From the NCBI RefSeq assembly GCF_040932005.1, contig NZ_CP162414.1, forward strand, positions 2,569,501-2,633,500: DNA of 64,000 bases, written 5' to 3'. Source of the stretch: Aestuariibius sp. HNIBRBA575 (GTDB lineage Bacteria > Pseudomonadota > Alphaproteobacteria > Rhodobacterales > Rhodobacteraceae). Made by a program: the position numbers and the translations under genes. Numbering within the stretch: position 1 is the stretch's first letter; each line of letters starts with the position of its first letter. This document shows, piece by piece, positions 8,623 to 17,360 of the stretch. Under the pieces are notes generated by a model, which was given only the letters and a program-made list of their open reading frames with translations, was not told where the DNA came from and did no database searches.

Positions 8623-9159
8623 ATGAATTCGAATCTTTTGCGTGGGCTGGGCTTAGCCGCCTGCATGACGTTGGTTGGGTTTAGCGCCCAGGCACAGGAC
8701 ACAACAACAAATCGCGTTGCGACCAATACCGATTGGAGCGTCTTTGAAGAAGACAATCCACGTGAATGCTGGGCCGTTTCCGCGCCCAAGGATTCCAGTC
8801 TGGTGGATCGCAACGGCAACCCAACCGAAGGTCGGCGCGGCGAAATCCTGTTGATGGTGTTCAACCGTCCGGGCAGCAATGTCGTCGAACAGGTTGTTTT
8901 TACCGGCGGGTATCCATTTGCGGGTGGCTCGACAGTGACGCTCAGCATTGGGGATAGCAACTTTGAGCTTTATACCGATGGTGAATGGGCTTGGCCTGCG
9001 ACGCCTGATGCGGATGCGCAGATCGTTGCTGCGATGAAACGCGGCGCCAATGCCGTGGCGCGGGGCCGATCCGGTCGTGGCAACCAAACCATCGACAGCT
9101 TTTCACTGCTTGGCTTTACGGCCGCAACCGAAGACGCCGCGCGCCGCTGCGCAGGCTAA
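8623..9159 (+). CDS. invasion-associated locus B (IalB) family secreted protein
   Basis: The 178-residue protein starts with a signal peptide (MNSNLLRGLGLAACMTLVGF, cleavage after AQA) and continues with a small soluble domain of the IalB type. Hallmarks are the early DWSVFEEDNPRECW segment, VFNRPG and a terminal Cys (RRCAG), which may form a disulfide with the first Cys. It is probably periplasmic or outer-membrane associated. The name comes from Bartonella, and the role in free-living bacteria is unknown. ATG 8623 is preceded by TTGGAGG, which decides it over the upstream in-frame start. Confidence 0.85.
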   Translation: MNSNLLRGLGLAACMTLVGFSAQAQDTTTNRVATNTDWSVFEEDNPRECWAVSAPKDSSLVDRNGNPTEGRRGEILLMVFNRPGSNVVEQVVFTGGYPFAGGSTVTLSIGDSNFELYTDGEWAWPATPDADAQIVAAMKRGANAVARGRSGRGNQTIDSFSLLGFTAATEDAARRCAG

Positions 9160-9171
9160 ATCGCCTATCTC

Positions 9172-9200
9172 ACCTTTGCGCGACCTGTTTGCGCAAAGGT
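9172..9200. terminator. perfect inverted repeat, probable terminator
   Basis: ACCTTTGCGC (9172-9181) and GCGCAAAGGT (9191-9200) are exact complements around a 9-base loop, starting 12 bases after the IalB-family stop. There is no T-run, so it might instead act in mRNA protection or as an operator for rlmN. Confidence 0.5.
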
Positions 9201-9292
9201 CTGTGGCGGATGCAGAACCGCCCCCCTACAAACGTTGCTTTTTGGTCTGTTCCCCCCTATTGGTCCCGTCTTAGCTTTCGGAGTCCTGCCAA

Positions 9293-10477
9293 ATGTCCGC
9301 GCCCATTACCCAAGATCTGGTCACCATTCCCCGCAAATTGCCCGAGGGACCGACCAACATTATCGGCCTCACCCGTCCGCAATTGCGCGACGCGTTGATT
9401 GCTGTGGGCACCCCGGAAAAGCAGGCCAAAATGCGGGTCAATCAGATCTGGCAATGGCTGTATAATTGGGGGGTGCGCGACTTTGACCTGATGACCAATC
9501 TGTCAAAGGCGTTTCGGGTCACATTGGCCGAAAACTTTGTCATTGAACTGCCTGAAATCGTGACAAAAAACGTCAGCACGGATGGCACACGCAAATATCT
9601 GGTGCGCATCGCGGGTGGTCACGAAGTAGAGGTGGTTTATATCCCCGAAACCGACCGTGGGACGCTGTGCATTTCGTCTCAGGTTGGATGCACGTTGACC
9701 TGTTCGTTTTGCCACACCGGGACACAGAAACTGGTGCGCAATCTGACGGCAGGGGAAATCATCGGTCAGGTGATGCTGGCGCGCGATGATCTGGGCGAAT
9801 GGCCCGAACCGGGCACACGCACCTATGATTCCCGGCTGCTGTCCAACATCGTTTTGATGGGCATGGGTGAGCCGCTTTATAATTTCGAAAACGTGCGCGA
9901 TGCGATGAATATCGCCATGGACCCAGAAGGCATCTGCCTGTCGCGGCGGCGCATCACCCTATCCACATCCGGTGTGGTGCCTGAAATTGCGCGCACCGCG
10001 ACCGAAATCGGCTGTTTGCTGGCGGTGTCATTCCACGCCACAACCGACCCGGTGCGTGATAAATTGGTACCGATCAATAAACGCTGGAACATCGAAGAAT
10101 TAATGCAGTCGCTGGCCGCCTATCCCAAGGCGTCGAATTCTGAACGCATCACGTTTGAATATGTGATGCTGGACGGGGTCAACGATACGGACGAAGACGC
10201 CAAACGTTTGGTTTCATTGATCAAACAATACAACATCCCGGCCAAGATCAACTTAATCCCATTTAACGAATGGCCCGGTGCGCCGTATAAACGCAGCTCA
10301 AACAATCGCATTCGCGCATTCGCGGATATCGTGTTCAAAGCGGGCTATTCATCGCCCGTGCGCAAACCCCGCGGAGAAGACATCATGGCCGCGTGTGGTC
10401 AGTTGAAATCCGCCACGGAACGCGCCCGCAAAAGCCGCAAACAGATCGAAGCCGAAGCAGGCATGAAACCCGAATAA
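9293..10477 (+). CDS. rlmN: 23S rRNA (adenine2503-C2)/tRNA methyltransferase RlmN
   Basis: The 394-residue radical-SAM enzyme methylates C2 of A2503 in 23S rRNA and A37 of some tRNAs. The 4Fe-4S motif CTLTCSFC places cysteines at 133, 137 and 140. The family segments [28 protein letters not shown] and [13 protein letters not shown] are present. The C-terminal MAACGQL holds the second catalytic cysteine. The length is normal. The gene appears monocistronic, downstream of a perfect inverted repeat. Confidence 0.97.
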   Translation: MSAPITQDLVTIPRKLPEGPTNIIGLTRPQLRDALIAVGTPEKQAKMRVNQIWQWLYNWGVRDFDLMTNLSKAFRVTLAENFVIELPEIVTKNVSTDGTRKYLVRIAGGHEVEVVYIPETDRGTLCISSQVGCTLTCSFCHTGTQKLVRNLTAGEIIGQVMLARDDLGEWPEPGTRTYDSRLLSNIVLMGMGEPLYNFENVRDAMNIAMDPEGICLSRRRITLSTSGVVPEIARTATEIGCLLAVSFHATTDPVRDKLVPINKRWNIEELMQSLAAYPKASNSERITFEYVMLDGVNDTDEDAKRLVSLIKQYNIPAKINLIPFNEWPGAPYKRSSNNRIRAFADIVFKAGYSSPVRKPRGEDIMAACGQLKSATERARKSRKQIEAEAGMKPE

Positions 10478-10532
10478 ACACGGCTAACGCGTATTAACCG
10501 TAATTTTAGAGGTCTGCGCGATAAACAGGGGC

Positions 10533-10730
10533 ATGGAAAACATGACCCTAGAGATCACGCTTTCTTCGCCCATGGAACAGGCCCTGCGCCTGGCGGCTTG
10601 GGATGATGAAACCTCCGTTAGTGCCATTATGCAGGTGGCATTAGAGAGGGAATTGCGTCGTCGAAGCGAACGCAAAAAGGCAATGCGCCGAAATCGCATT
10701 GCTGCGCGCCTGCCTGAATTGGCGGGCTAA
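10533..10730 (+). CDS. small hypothetical protein (65 aa), possibly DNA-binding
   Basis: The product has a short beta-like start (MTLEITLSSPMEQALRLAAW), a helical middle (SVSAIMQVALERELRRR) and a strongly basic tail (SERKKAMRRNRIAARL). This strand-helix-helix order recalls ribbon-helix-helix proteins, but I do not recognise a family. Translation may start at 10533 or at the ATG at 10542. It follows rlmN by 55 bases, and an imperfect hairpin (10480-10501) lies between. The opposite-strand frame is less protein-like. Confidence 0.5.
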   Translation: MENMTLEITLSSPMEQALRLAAWDDETSVSAIMQVALERELRRRSERKKAMRRNRIAARLPELAG

Positions 10731-10874
10731 AACGAGGCTGAGGGACAAAGTCCCTTGTTGCTCGGGACCAGTAGGTCAATTGCTGCGGCCGGGGGTAAAA
10801 CCACCGGCCGCGCGCCATTTTGGGGTTGGTCCAACCGAATGCCAAATGACCCAACAGACAGCGTGACGCTGCGG

Positions 10875-11723
10875 TCAGCGCCCCGGTATGGTCCCGCGTT
10901 TTTCGCCAGCGCCCACCCAATTGTCCAACGCATCGACCGCTTCTTGGGCAGAATCAACAAACCGGAACAGGTCCAGATCATCCGCGGAAATTGTGCCGGC
11001 ATCCGACAGCGCGTCCCAATTGATGATCTTTTGCCAGAAATCGCGGCCAAACAGCAAAAACGGTACTTTTTCCATGCGGCCGGTTTGGATCAGGGTCAAT
11101 GCTTCGAACAATTCATCCAAGGTGCCAAAGCCACCGGGGAACACACAGATCGCTTTTGCGCGCATCAGGAAATGCATTTTGCGAATGGCAAAATAGTGGA
11201 AATTGAAACACAAATCCGGCGTCACGTATTCGTTGGGGGCCTGTTCGAACGGCAGCACGATGTTCAGACCGATCGATGCCCCGCCGGCATCAATTGCGCC
11301 GCGATTTCCGGCTTCCATCACGCCGGGGCCGCCGCCGGTGACGATCACATCCTCTGCGCCGTTGGTTTCCATCGACCGTTTGGTCATGATTTCCGCAAAA
11401 TGGCGGGCCTCTTCGTAAAACTTTGAAAGATCAGCCAAAGTTTTGGTGCGCGCCGTGTCTGCCTTGGATGGTTCGGGGATGCGCGCGCCGCCAAACATCA
11501 CAATGGTTGAGTTGATCCCAGCCTCGTCCATGGCCATTTCTGGCTTTAGCAATTCCAGCTGCAACCGCACCGGACGCAATTCATCGCGGCACATGAAATC
11601 AGGGTCAGCAAAGGCCAACCGATAGGTCGGCGCTTCGGTTTGCGGCGTCGACGGAATATGTTCGGCCGCTTCGCGATCTTCGTGGCTGTCGCGGAATGGA
11701 TGGCGGCGATTGTCGTCTTTCAT
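10875..11723 (-). CDS. LOG-family (TIGR00730) Rossmann-fold protein
   Basis: The 282-residue protein contains the LOG motifs GGGPGVMEAGNRGA and PGGFGTLDELFE. In this family they bind nucleotide monophosphate and catalyse phosphoribohydrolysis of cytokinin-like or purine nucleotides. The conserved lysine/decarboxylase-like label is historical. The protein has an N-terminal extension of about 70 residues before the Rossmann core, as in larger LOG proteins of alphaproteobacteria. The physiological substrate is unknown. It is divergent from dapD with a 198-base spacer, and its 3' end faces the small gene above across about 140 bases of non-coding DNA. Confidence 0.85.
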   Translation of the reverse strand: MKDDNRRHPFRDSHEDREAAEHIPSTPQTEAPTYRLAFADPDFMCRDELRPVRLQLELLKPEMAMDEAGINSTIVMFGGARIPEPSKADTARTKTLADLSKFYEEARHFAEIMTKRSMETNGAEDVIVTGGGPGVMEAGNRGAIDAGGASIGLNIVLPFEQAPNEYVTPDLCFNFHYFAIRKMHFLMRAKAICVFPGGFGTLDELFEALTLIQTGRMEKVPFLLFGRDFWQKIINWDALSDAGTISADDLDLFRFVDSAQEAVDALDNWVGAGEKRGTIPGR

Positions 11724-11921
11724 GTGTAAAACCCTTATGGTTACAAACCTGTATCTGCCCCGTCATTGCGGGATTTAACCCCACGCTACCGTGCAAAGCG
11801 ACGGGGATAAACGTCTTTTCGTTGGGGTCACGTCGGTTTGACAGATCAATAGGACGGATTGCTGATTGAGCCGAGCGTCAGGCTTCGCTATAGCCCGTGC
11901 AACCACAACCCGGAGTTTCCA

Positions 11922-12749
11922 ATGTCAAATGCTCAGCTTGAATCCGCCATCGAAGCCGCCTGGGAGGCCCGTGACACCATCACGCCCGCCACAACAGGCG
12001 AAACCCGCGAAGCCATCGAGGACACGCTGAATGCGTTGGATTCTGGCACATTGCGCGTTGCAGAACGTCAGGATGACGGCAATTGGCACGTGAACCAATG
12101 GGCCAAAAAGGCGGTCCTGTTGGGGTTCCGGATCAAAGATATGGAACAACAATCTGGCGGTCCCCAAGGCGGCGGCTGGTGGGACAAAGTGGACAGCAAA
12201 TTTGCCGGCTGGGGTGAAAACCAGTGGAAATCTGCCGGTTTCCGCGCTGTTCCAAATGCAATTGTGCGCAAATCGGCCTTTATTGCGCCGGGCGTTGTGT
12301 TGATGCCTTCTTTTGTGAACCTTGGCGCGCATGTGGACGAAGGCACCATGGTTGACACATGGGCGACCGTCGGCAGCTGTGCCCAAATCGGTAAAAACGT
12401 TCACCTGTCTGGTGGCGTGGGCATTGGCGGCGTATTGGAACCCATGCAGGCCGGGCCAACCATTATCGAAGACAATTGTTTCATCGGCGCGCGGTCCGAA
12501 GTCGTCGAAGGTTGCATCGTGCGCGAAGGCGCAGTTTTGGGCATGGGCGTCTATATCGGCCAATCCACCAAGATCGTCGATCGCGAAACCGGCGAAGTGA
12601 TGTATGGCGAAGTGCCGCCCTATTCGGTGGTTGTGTCCGGGTCCATGCCCAGTAAAAACGGCATCAACCTGTATTGCGCCGTGATCGTCAAACGCGTTGA
12701 CGCAAAAACCCGGTCCAAAACCGGGATCAACGAATTGCTACGCGATTAA
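11922..12749 (+). CDS. dapD: 2,3,4,5-tetrahydropyridine-2,6-dicarboxylate N-succinyltransferase
   Basis: The 275-residue enzyme transfers succinyl from succinyl-CoA to tetrahydrodipicolinate in the succinylase branch of diaminopimelate/lysine synthesis. The left-handed beta-helix hexapeptides are clear ([37 protein letters not shown]). The conserved N-terminal helix region ends with the [16 protein letters not shown] segment. ATG 11922 begins at the family N-terminus. The longer frame from 11859 adds unrelated residues. dapE, two steps later in the pathway, lies 4.6 kb downstream. A strong terminator follows. Confidence 0.96.
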   Translation: MSNAQLESAIEAAWEARDTITPATTGETREAIEDTLNALDSGTLRVAERQDDGNWHVNQWAKKAVLLGFRIKDMEQQSGGPQGGGWWDKVDSKFAGWGENQWKSAGFRAVPNAIVRKSAFIAPGVVLMPSFVNLGAHVDEGTMVDTWATVGSCAQIGKNVHLSGGVGIGGVLEPMQAGPTIIEDNCFIGARSEVVEGCIVREGAVLGMGVYIGQSTKIVDRETGEVMYGEVPPYSVVVSGSMPSKNGINLYCAVIVKRVDAKTRSKTGINELLRD

Positions 12750-12759
12750 TTAAACGATT

Positions 12760-12797
12760 GGGCGTCTGATTGCATTGGAATCAGGCGCCCTTTTTTT
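12760..12797 (+). terminator. rho-independent terminator of dapD
   Basis: GGGCGTCTGATT and AATCAGGCGCCC pair (one mismatch) around a short loop and are followed by seven Ts at 12791-12797. It begins about 10 bases after the dapD stop. Confidence 0.88.
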
Positions 12798-12818
12798 GTC
12801 GAAAATATCCGCCCAATA

Positions 12819-13919
12819 TCAATGTTCTGGGCCAAACCAGTTTTCAAAGATCTGGTTATAGCGACCATCCTCTTGGACCGTTAGAACAGCCAGATTGAGG
12901 GCTTCGGTCAGATCGTTGCCTTGGGACAATGCGATCCCGTAAAATTCACGTTTAAACACACGTTCGACCAATCTGTCGGTTCCGTCCCCGTGTTTGCGCA
13001 AATGATAGGCCAAAATCGGGCCATCAAATACGACCGCTTCTAATTCCTCGTTTTCATAGGCGTCCATCAATGTCTCAAAGGTTGTAAACCCCGCATATTT
13101 GATGTCGCGCACATCCAGAAACGATGCAGCGGTTGATCCGCTGGTGGTGCCCACACGGCGATCTTCTAGGTCGTTGATGGAATCGATGGGCCCTGAAATG
13201 GCCTGAACCGTCATGGCTGATGTGATTTGAGCCACAAATGCCGACACGATAAACAGCGACGCGGCCACCATGATCACCGCCAAAACGCGCCCCGGCCGGG
13301 ATCGCGGGATCCGTTCCTCAAAGCCACCGTTGACGATCAGGTTCAACGCCCACCAGAAACTGGGAAACAGCGCGTCTTTCATCGGGCGATCAAAATAGGG
13401 CTGACTGCGTCGCTCAAAGCTCCACATGACCATGCCCCCCAAAAACAGAATGGCAAAGGCCACAAGGATCGTAAACGCGATGTCCATGGTGAACACCGCT
13501 TTGAACAAACTGGGCGAGCCACCGGAATCGGCGGCGGCCAGAATCTGAAGGCCGCTTTCGAATATCGGTTGGCTAAAATCCATCACCGTTTCGCGTTCAG
13601 AGGTGATCGAAATATTGGCCACAGCCCCATCCACACGCCCCTGCTGAACCGCATCAAACATCTGTGCAAAGCTGTCCATAGGTTCAAACTGCACATCTGC
13701 GTTCAGCTCTTTGGCGATTTCGCGGATCAAATCGATGCTAAACCCGGTGCGCACCCCGTTGATTTCCATAGAAAAAGGCGGGCGATCCACGGTGGCGAAT
13801 GTCAGCGTGGAATTCGGGTCAGATTGCGCCAAAACCCCAACCGCACAGACCAACGACGCCCATGCGAACACAATCGCCCCCACGATAGCCCGAAGGCCGC
13901 TTTGCAATTTGAATGTCAT
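12819..13919 (-). CDS. bacterial ionotropic-glutamate-receptor-like channel / binding protein
   Basis: The 366-residue protein has a signal peptide (1-31). The first lobe of an SBP_bac_3 ligand domain follows (about 38-128). A pore module comes next: M1 147-168, re-entrant segment 184-201, M2 209-232. The second ligand lobe is 243-362. This S1-M1-P-M2-S2 order is that of bacterial glutamate-receptor channels such as GluR0. R109 (in ITSERE) and D299 (in VFDGP) fit the amino-acid carboxylate and amino contacts. Where GluR0 has a TVGYG potassium filter, this protein has LIVNGGFEE, so ion selectivity must differ or be lost. It is single-copy and not near transporter genes. The spacer to 14051 contains an imperfect GTGAC-GG-GTCAC repeat (13954-13965). 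Confidence 0.8.
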   Translation of the reverse strand: MTFKLQSGLRAIVGAIVFAWASLVCAVGVLAQSDPNSTLTFATVDRPPFSMEINGVRTGFSIDLIREIAKELNADVQFEPMDSFAQMFDAVQQGRVDGAVANISITSERETVMDFSQPIFESGLQILAAADSGGSPSLFKAVFTMDIAFTILVAFAILFLGGMVMWSFERRSQPYFDRPMKDALFPSFWWALNLIVNGGFEERIPRSRPGRVLAVIMVAASLFIVSAFVAQITSAMTVQAISGPIDSINDLEDRRVGTTSGSTAASFLDVRDIKYAGFTTFETLMDAYENEELEAVVFDGPILAYHLRKHGDGTDRLVERVFKREFYGIALSQGNDLTEALNLAVLTVQEDGRYNQIFENWFGPEH

Positions 13920-14050
13920 CCCGTCCCCCGACTCATTGTGTTAGTATACCCATGTGACGGGTCACGCACAGAGTGCAAAGCCATGGCAGACCACATCTGG
14001 ACCTTAGTGCAGGATTTGTGCCATGAGACAGGTGAAATTGCAGGTGCGCC

Positions 14051-14380
14051 ATGAACAAGAAAATCTCAAAACAGCAGGTTTACACGCTTTTGGTCGAAGT
14101 GGGCCGCCACGAAGATGACGGCCTGCCCAAAGGCAGCACCGGGGCCGCGCTGATGTGTTATGCCTCTGGGATCGACGAAGCCGAAGCCGTGCGCGAAACG
14201 GTGGCGATCCTGAAACAGGCGGATTTAGCGCCTTTGGATGTGTCAGGGTACGGCACCCTGGCCGAACGCGAAGCCGAAGGGCATGACATTTCCGACGAGG
14301 AAAAGGCATTGATGGCGCGAGCTTTGGCCGAAAACAGCGTTGTGGTCGCGCAAATGACCCCGTTTTTCGAAAAAAACTGA
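14051..14380 (+). CDS. conserved hypothetical protein (109 aa)
   Basis: The soluble acidic protein has no signal or membrane segment. It starts with a helical region (KKISKQQVYTLLVEVG), carries a GSTGAALMCYASGIDEAEAVRETVAIL core in two pieces and ends in charged helices (DISDEEKALMARALAENSVVV). I do not recognise the family. The segment EAEAVRETVAILKQADLAPLDVSGYG might be a small alpha/beta unit. It is read toward the Hint genes, with only 11 bases between the stop codons. AGGTG precedes the start. Confidence 0.7.
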   Translation: MNKKISKQQVYTLLVEVGRHEDDGLPKGSTGAALMCYASGIDEAEAVRETVAILKQADLAPLDVSGYGTLAEREAEGHDISDEEKALMARALAENSVVVAQMTPFFEKN

Positions 14381-14391
14381 CCGCGCCGCGG

Positions 14392-15474
14392 TTAACCGTT
14401 TCTCGAATGTGCGACGGTCATGGCTTCGAACCGTTCCAGCAATGCGGTTTCAGATGTAGTGTGTTTTGGCAGAACTTCGCGGGGGACATCGCGCAATATG
14501 GAATGGGGCAACAAACCGCCATCCGCCAAAATAGCCGACGCATCCAAACTTTCTAGGGGTGCGCCTTCGGCATCCATGGCGGTTTGGCGATCCAACACCA
14601 CCTGATAATAGCGCATCACATACATCTGCGGGGCCGGAATGACCGATCGCCCATCGCGCAGATGCGACGCGCAGGCGCTCACCTCTTCTTCGCCAAACAG
14701 ATATTCCACCTCTGATCCGGTCAATCGTACACGTTGTTCTGGGCCGACAATCACGTGTTTATGCAACCCATGATATGGCGCGCGCATGGTGATGGGGGCA
14801 AACCGCCCCCGAGCGATCACATCCACATAGCCCGCCCAACGGATCTGGGCGATGTCCCCATCCGCCGTGTGAACAACCTGCCCGGGACGCAAATCCTGTA
14901 GTGCAATATGGCCTTCGGTGGTGGATAGCCGGATCCGGCCATCCATGCTGGGCATCGGCCCGATGGGTTCTATCTGATCAGACACGCCGATCCACGCCAC
15001 ATCAGCCCCCAAAGGCAACGCGTTTGACGGGGAGATCAGCAAATCCACATCGCGCAGCGTCAGCGGGATCGGATTGGCGACATCCGCCTGCCAGATCAGA
15101 TTGCGATCCGTGTCATGCAAACTTAATGATCCGCGGCGCGCGGGCCCATTCCATGAATAGGTCAGGATCAATCGATGGGCCGGGCTGATCAGATCATTGG
15201 GCAACACCGCTTGGCACAGCACATGCCCCTGACGCTGAGCGAAAAACACTTGTCCGTTTTCTTCGAATCCGATGGCCAATTCGCTGACCCACGGCGTCTG
15301 CGTCGCAAAACCGGCCAAAATCGTGCGCCCATGACCGCGATCATAGGTGCATTCCATCTGAATGGTGCCACAGGCCAACACCTGATCCGGGTCGTAAGCG
15401 GCAACTGGGGTTTGATCCAGCCCTTGCGGGGAAAACACCGCCTCATGTGTGTCGCGCAGCCCGATCCAGGTCAT
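14392..15474 (-). CDS. Hint-domain protein lacking the catalytic cysteine
   Basis: The 360-residue protein has an N-terminal half (1-170) with a beta-sandwich, LamG-like look. A C-terminal Hint-2 type domain follows from about residue 178. The block GRIRLSTTEGHIALQDLRPG aligns with the normal start CFVTGTRVLTPKGDVKVEDL of its neighbour but has no cysteine, so self-cleavage in the intein/hedgehog manner is unlikely. The later Hint blocks (MRAPYHGLHKHVIVGPEQRV, YLFGEEEVSACASHL) are kept. It overlaps the upstream Hint gene by four bases (ATGA), so both are translated from one mRNA. No signal peptide is visible. Function is unknown; the partner suggests a shared secretion or anchoring role. Confidence 0.8.
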   Translation of the reverse strand: MTWIGLRDTHEAVFSPQGLDQTPVAAYDPDQVLACGTIQMECTYDRGHGRTILAGFATQTPWVSELAIGFEENGQVFFAQRQGHVLCQAVLPNDLISPAHRLILTYSWNGPARRGSLSLHDTDRNLIWQADVANPIPLTLRDVDLLISPSNALPLGADVAWIGVSDQIEPIGPMPSMDGRIRLSTTEGHIALQDLRPGQVVHTADGDIAQIRWAGYVDVIARGRFAPITMRAPYHGLHKHVIVGPEQRVRLTGSEVEYLFGEEEVSACASHLRDGRSVIPAPQMYVMRYYQVVLDRQTAMDAEGAPLESLDASAILADGGLLPHSILRDVPREVLPKHTTSETALLERFEAMTVAHSRNG

Positions 15475-17063
15475 GCAGCGGCCTTTGCCATCAGCAATTC
15501 TGCCTCAAACCGGCGCAACGTACGCCGTACCGCTGGCGAATAGCCCTGCCCGGTCATTGGATCCAACTCGGGGAAAATCGTGCAGATTTCTTCGATGATC
15601 TCTTGCTCAAACGCTTTGACTGTCTGCGGCCCCGGCAGGAAACTTTCGGTGGGCAATCCTTCGGAAAACACCACCTGATGTTTATCGAACATGATGTGCA
15701 CATATTCGACGTCGCCGCCTTCGATGCGGCGCACGGATTGGTCATTTACCAAATCGCGAGCGGCGATCAGAATTTCGGGTTCACCAAACAGCAGCTCAGC
15801 TTTGTAATCTTCGATCAAAACCCGGTGCAGCGGCGACACCATTAATGTGCGATGCCGGCCAAAGGTGTTTTTTTCAATGCGGATCGGGGCCATTTTGCCC
15901 GTGGCCTGCACCTGACGCCGCCCAATCCAGCGCAAAGGCTGCGGTCCGTCATCCTGCGTCATGACCAGATCGCCGATTTGCAGGTCCTCAACTTTGACGT
16001 CGCCTTTGGGGGTTAAAACCCGCGTCCCGGTCACAAAACAAGGGATGGTTTCAACGGTGACAAACCCCACATCGGTCTGAATGGGTGTTCCGGATCCATC
16101 AAGGGATGCCACTTCGTAGGTGAAACTGGCCGTGTCATGGTCGGAATCCGTGGTGACATTGATGGTGCCATCTGCGTTCAGTTCGATTGTGTGGCCGGAT
16201 GCCAGCGTAACCGACCCGCCCGGCACAATCGCCTGACCATTGATATGAGTGATGACCAACGACCCCGACGTGTTGTTGTCATCATTGCCCAGAATATCGA
16301 GGTTATCTTTGGTGTAATCTTCGCCAATGGTGAAATGGTCATCATGGGCAACCAAAGTGGTCTGCACGGAATCCCCGGCGATCAACAGGTTGGAATCATA
16401 GCGGTTATCGGATGTGTCCGCGATCCCGATCCGGATCGAATTGACCTGTCCAGCATTCACCGGAATGGTCAGGGTCATCGTGATCGTAAACCCGTCCATT
16501 TCCGTGTTGAAATCGTCTTGGGTGTTGTCAACAAACAGGTTTTCGTTGTTGTTCTGGTTCACACCGGTCACGGATGTGGCGCTGTTTGTCACCGATAATG
16601 GCACGTGCTGACCGTTAATCCAGACCCCCACAACGTCGTTGTAAACCGAGTTGGAATATTCGGGATATTCCTCTGAGGCGAAGACAAACTGCATCGTCAT
16701 CACGTCGCCGGTGGGGATAAAATCCACATCCATATACGACGCATCATAGGTGTTGGTGCCGGCAATCGCGTTGAAATCGGATTGATTATTTGGCCCCGAA
16801 CTGTTGTAGCCGCGGCTGTTGGATTGGTTGGACGACCCGGATGAGTTGGTGAAATAGCTCGCCGCGCCGGTCGAAAAAATCACACCTGTATCGCCGGGAA
16901 CGACGCCGGGGGAAATGCTATCGCCGCCGGTATAGATCGCCGATGAATAGCTCGATCCGGTATAGCTGGCGCCCACAACCGTGACACCATCCCCAAAAAT
17001 CGTGTTGGCCATCTGCGTGGCCGAAGCGCCCGTATTGTAGTTCAGCTCTGATGCTGCAACCAT
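15471..17063 (-). CDS. choice-of-anchor L domain + Hint-domain secreted protein
   Basis: The 530-residue acidic protein has three parts. Residues 1-240 form a choice-of-anchor L type domain rich in Asn, Ser, Gly and Thr, with the hallmark MQFVFASEEYPEYSNSVYND. Residues 241-338 resemble a cadherin/VCBS-like beta repeat. Residues 342-490 form a Hint-2 domain that opens with PCFVTGTRVLTPKG, where Cys342 is the expected nucleophile for self-processing. The C-terminal tail is helical. There is no classical signal peptide. Such Hint proteins of roseobacters carry RTX/type-I-export-like features, so export by a type I system is plausible but not shown. The gene heads a two-gene unit, with a 297-base divergent spacer to dapE. 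Confidence 0.85.
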   Translation of the reverse strand: MVAASELNYNTGASATQMANTIFGDGVTVVGASYTGSSYSSAIYTGGDSISPGVVPGDTGVIFSTGAASYFTNSSGSSNQSNSRGYNSSGPNNQSDFNAIAGTNTYDASYMDVDFIPTGDVMTMQFVFASEEYPEYSNSVYNDVVGVWINGQHVPLSVTNSATSVTGVNQNNNENLFVDNTQDDFNTEMDGFTITMTLTIPVNAGQVNSIRIGIADTSDNRYDSNLLIAGDSVQTTLVAHDDHFTIGEDYTKDNLDILGNDDNNTSGSLVITHINGQAIVPGGSVTLASGHTIELNADGTINVTTDSDHDTASFTYEVASLDGSGTPIQTDVGFVTVETIPCFVTGTRVLTPKGDVKVEDLQIGDLVMTQDDGPQPLRWIGRRQVQATGKMAPIRIEKNTFGRHRTLMVSPLHRVLIEDYKAELLFGEPEILIAARDLVNDQSVRRIEGGDVEYVHIMFDKHQVVFSEGLPTESFLPGPQTVKAFEQEIIEEICTIFPELDPMTGQGYSPAVRRTLRRFEAELLMAKAAA

Positions 17064-17360
17064 GTTCGTGCCTATCCCTCAGGGAGGCATGCATATACCG
17101 TGCTCCGGCGTCCCGGAAATCTATATGTTGTGGCTTTTTCTGCTCGCCACGGACCATCTTGGGTCTCTTTGATATACGCCCTGCCTCGGGTCATTTATTA
17201 CCAAAAGGTTAACGCGAAAAAACCTTCGTTAAGAATGATTAATGCCACTTTTCTGTTTTGTTGGCCTTGATGTGTTACCAACGCGCCACAGCCCCAAAAC
17301 CGGCAGCGTGATTGCAAACGCCCCCCTTTGACGATAGCCATTTGCCCAAAGGAGCCCGCC

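Noticed and set aside
13983..14054. 23-residue ORF (MADHIWTLVQDLC...) overlapping the start at 14051 by ATGA
   Set aside because: Too short and without a clear ribosome site. The overlap alone is not enough to call a leader peptide.
15471..17063. Asn/Ser/Gly-rich tract as a tandem repeat or RTX calcium-binding array
   Set aside because: The composition is biased, but no GGxGxDxxx nonapeptide array or regular period is present.
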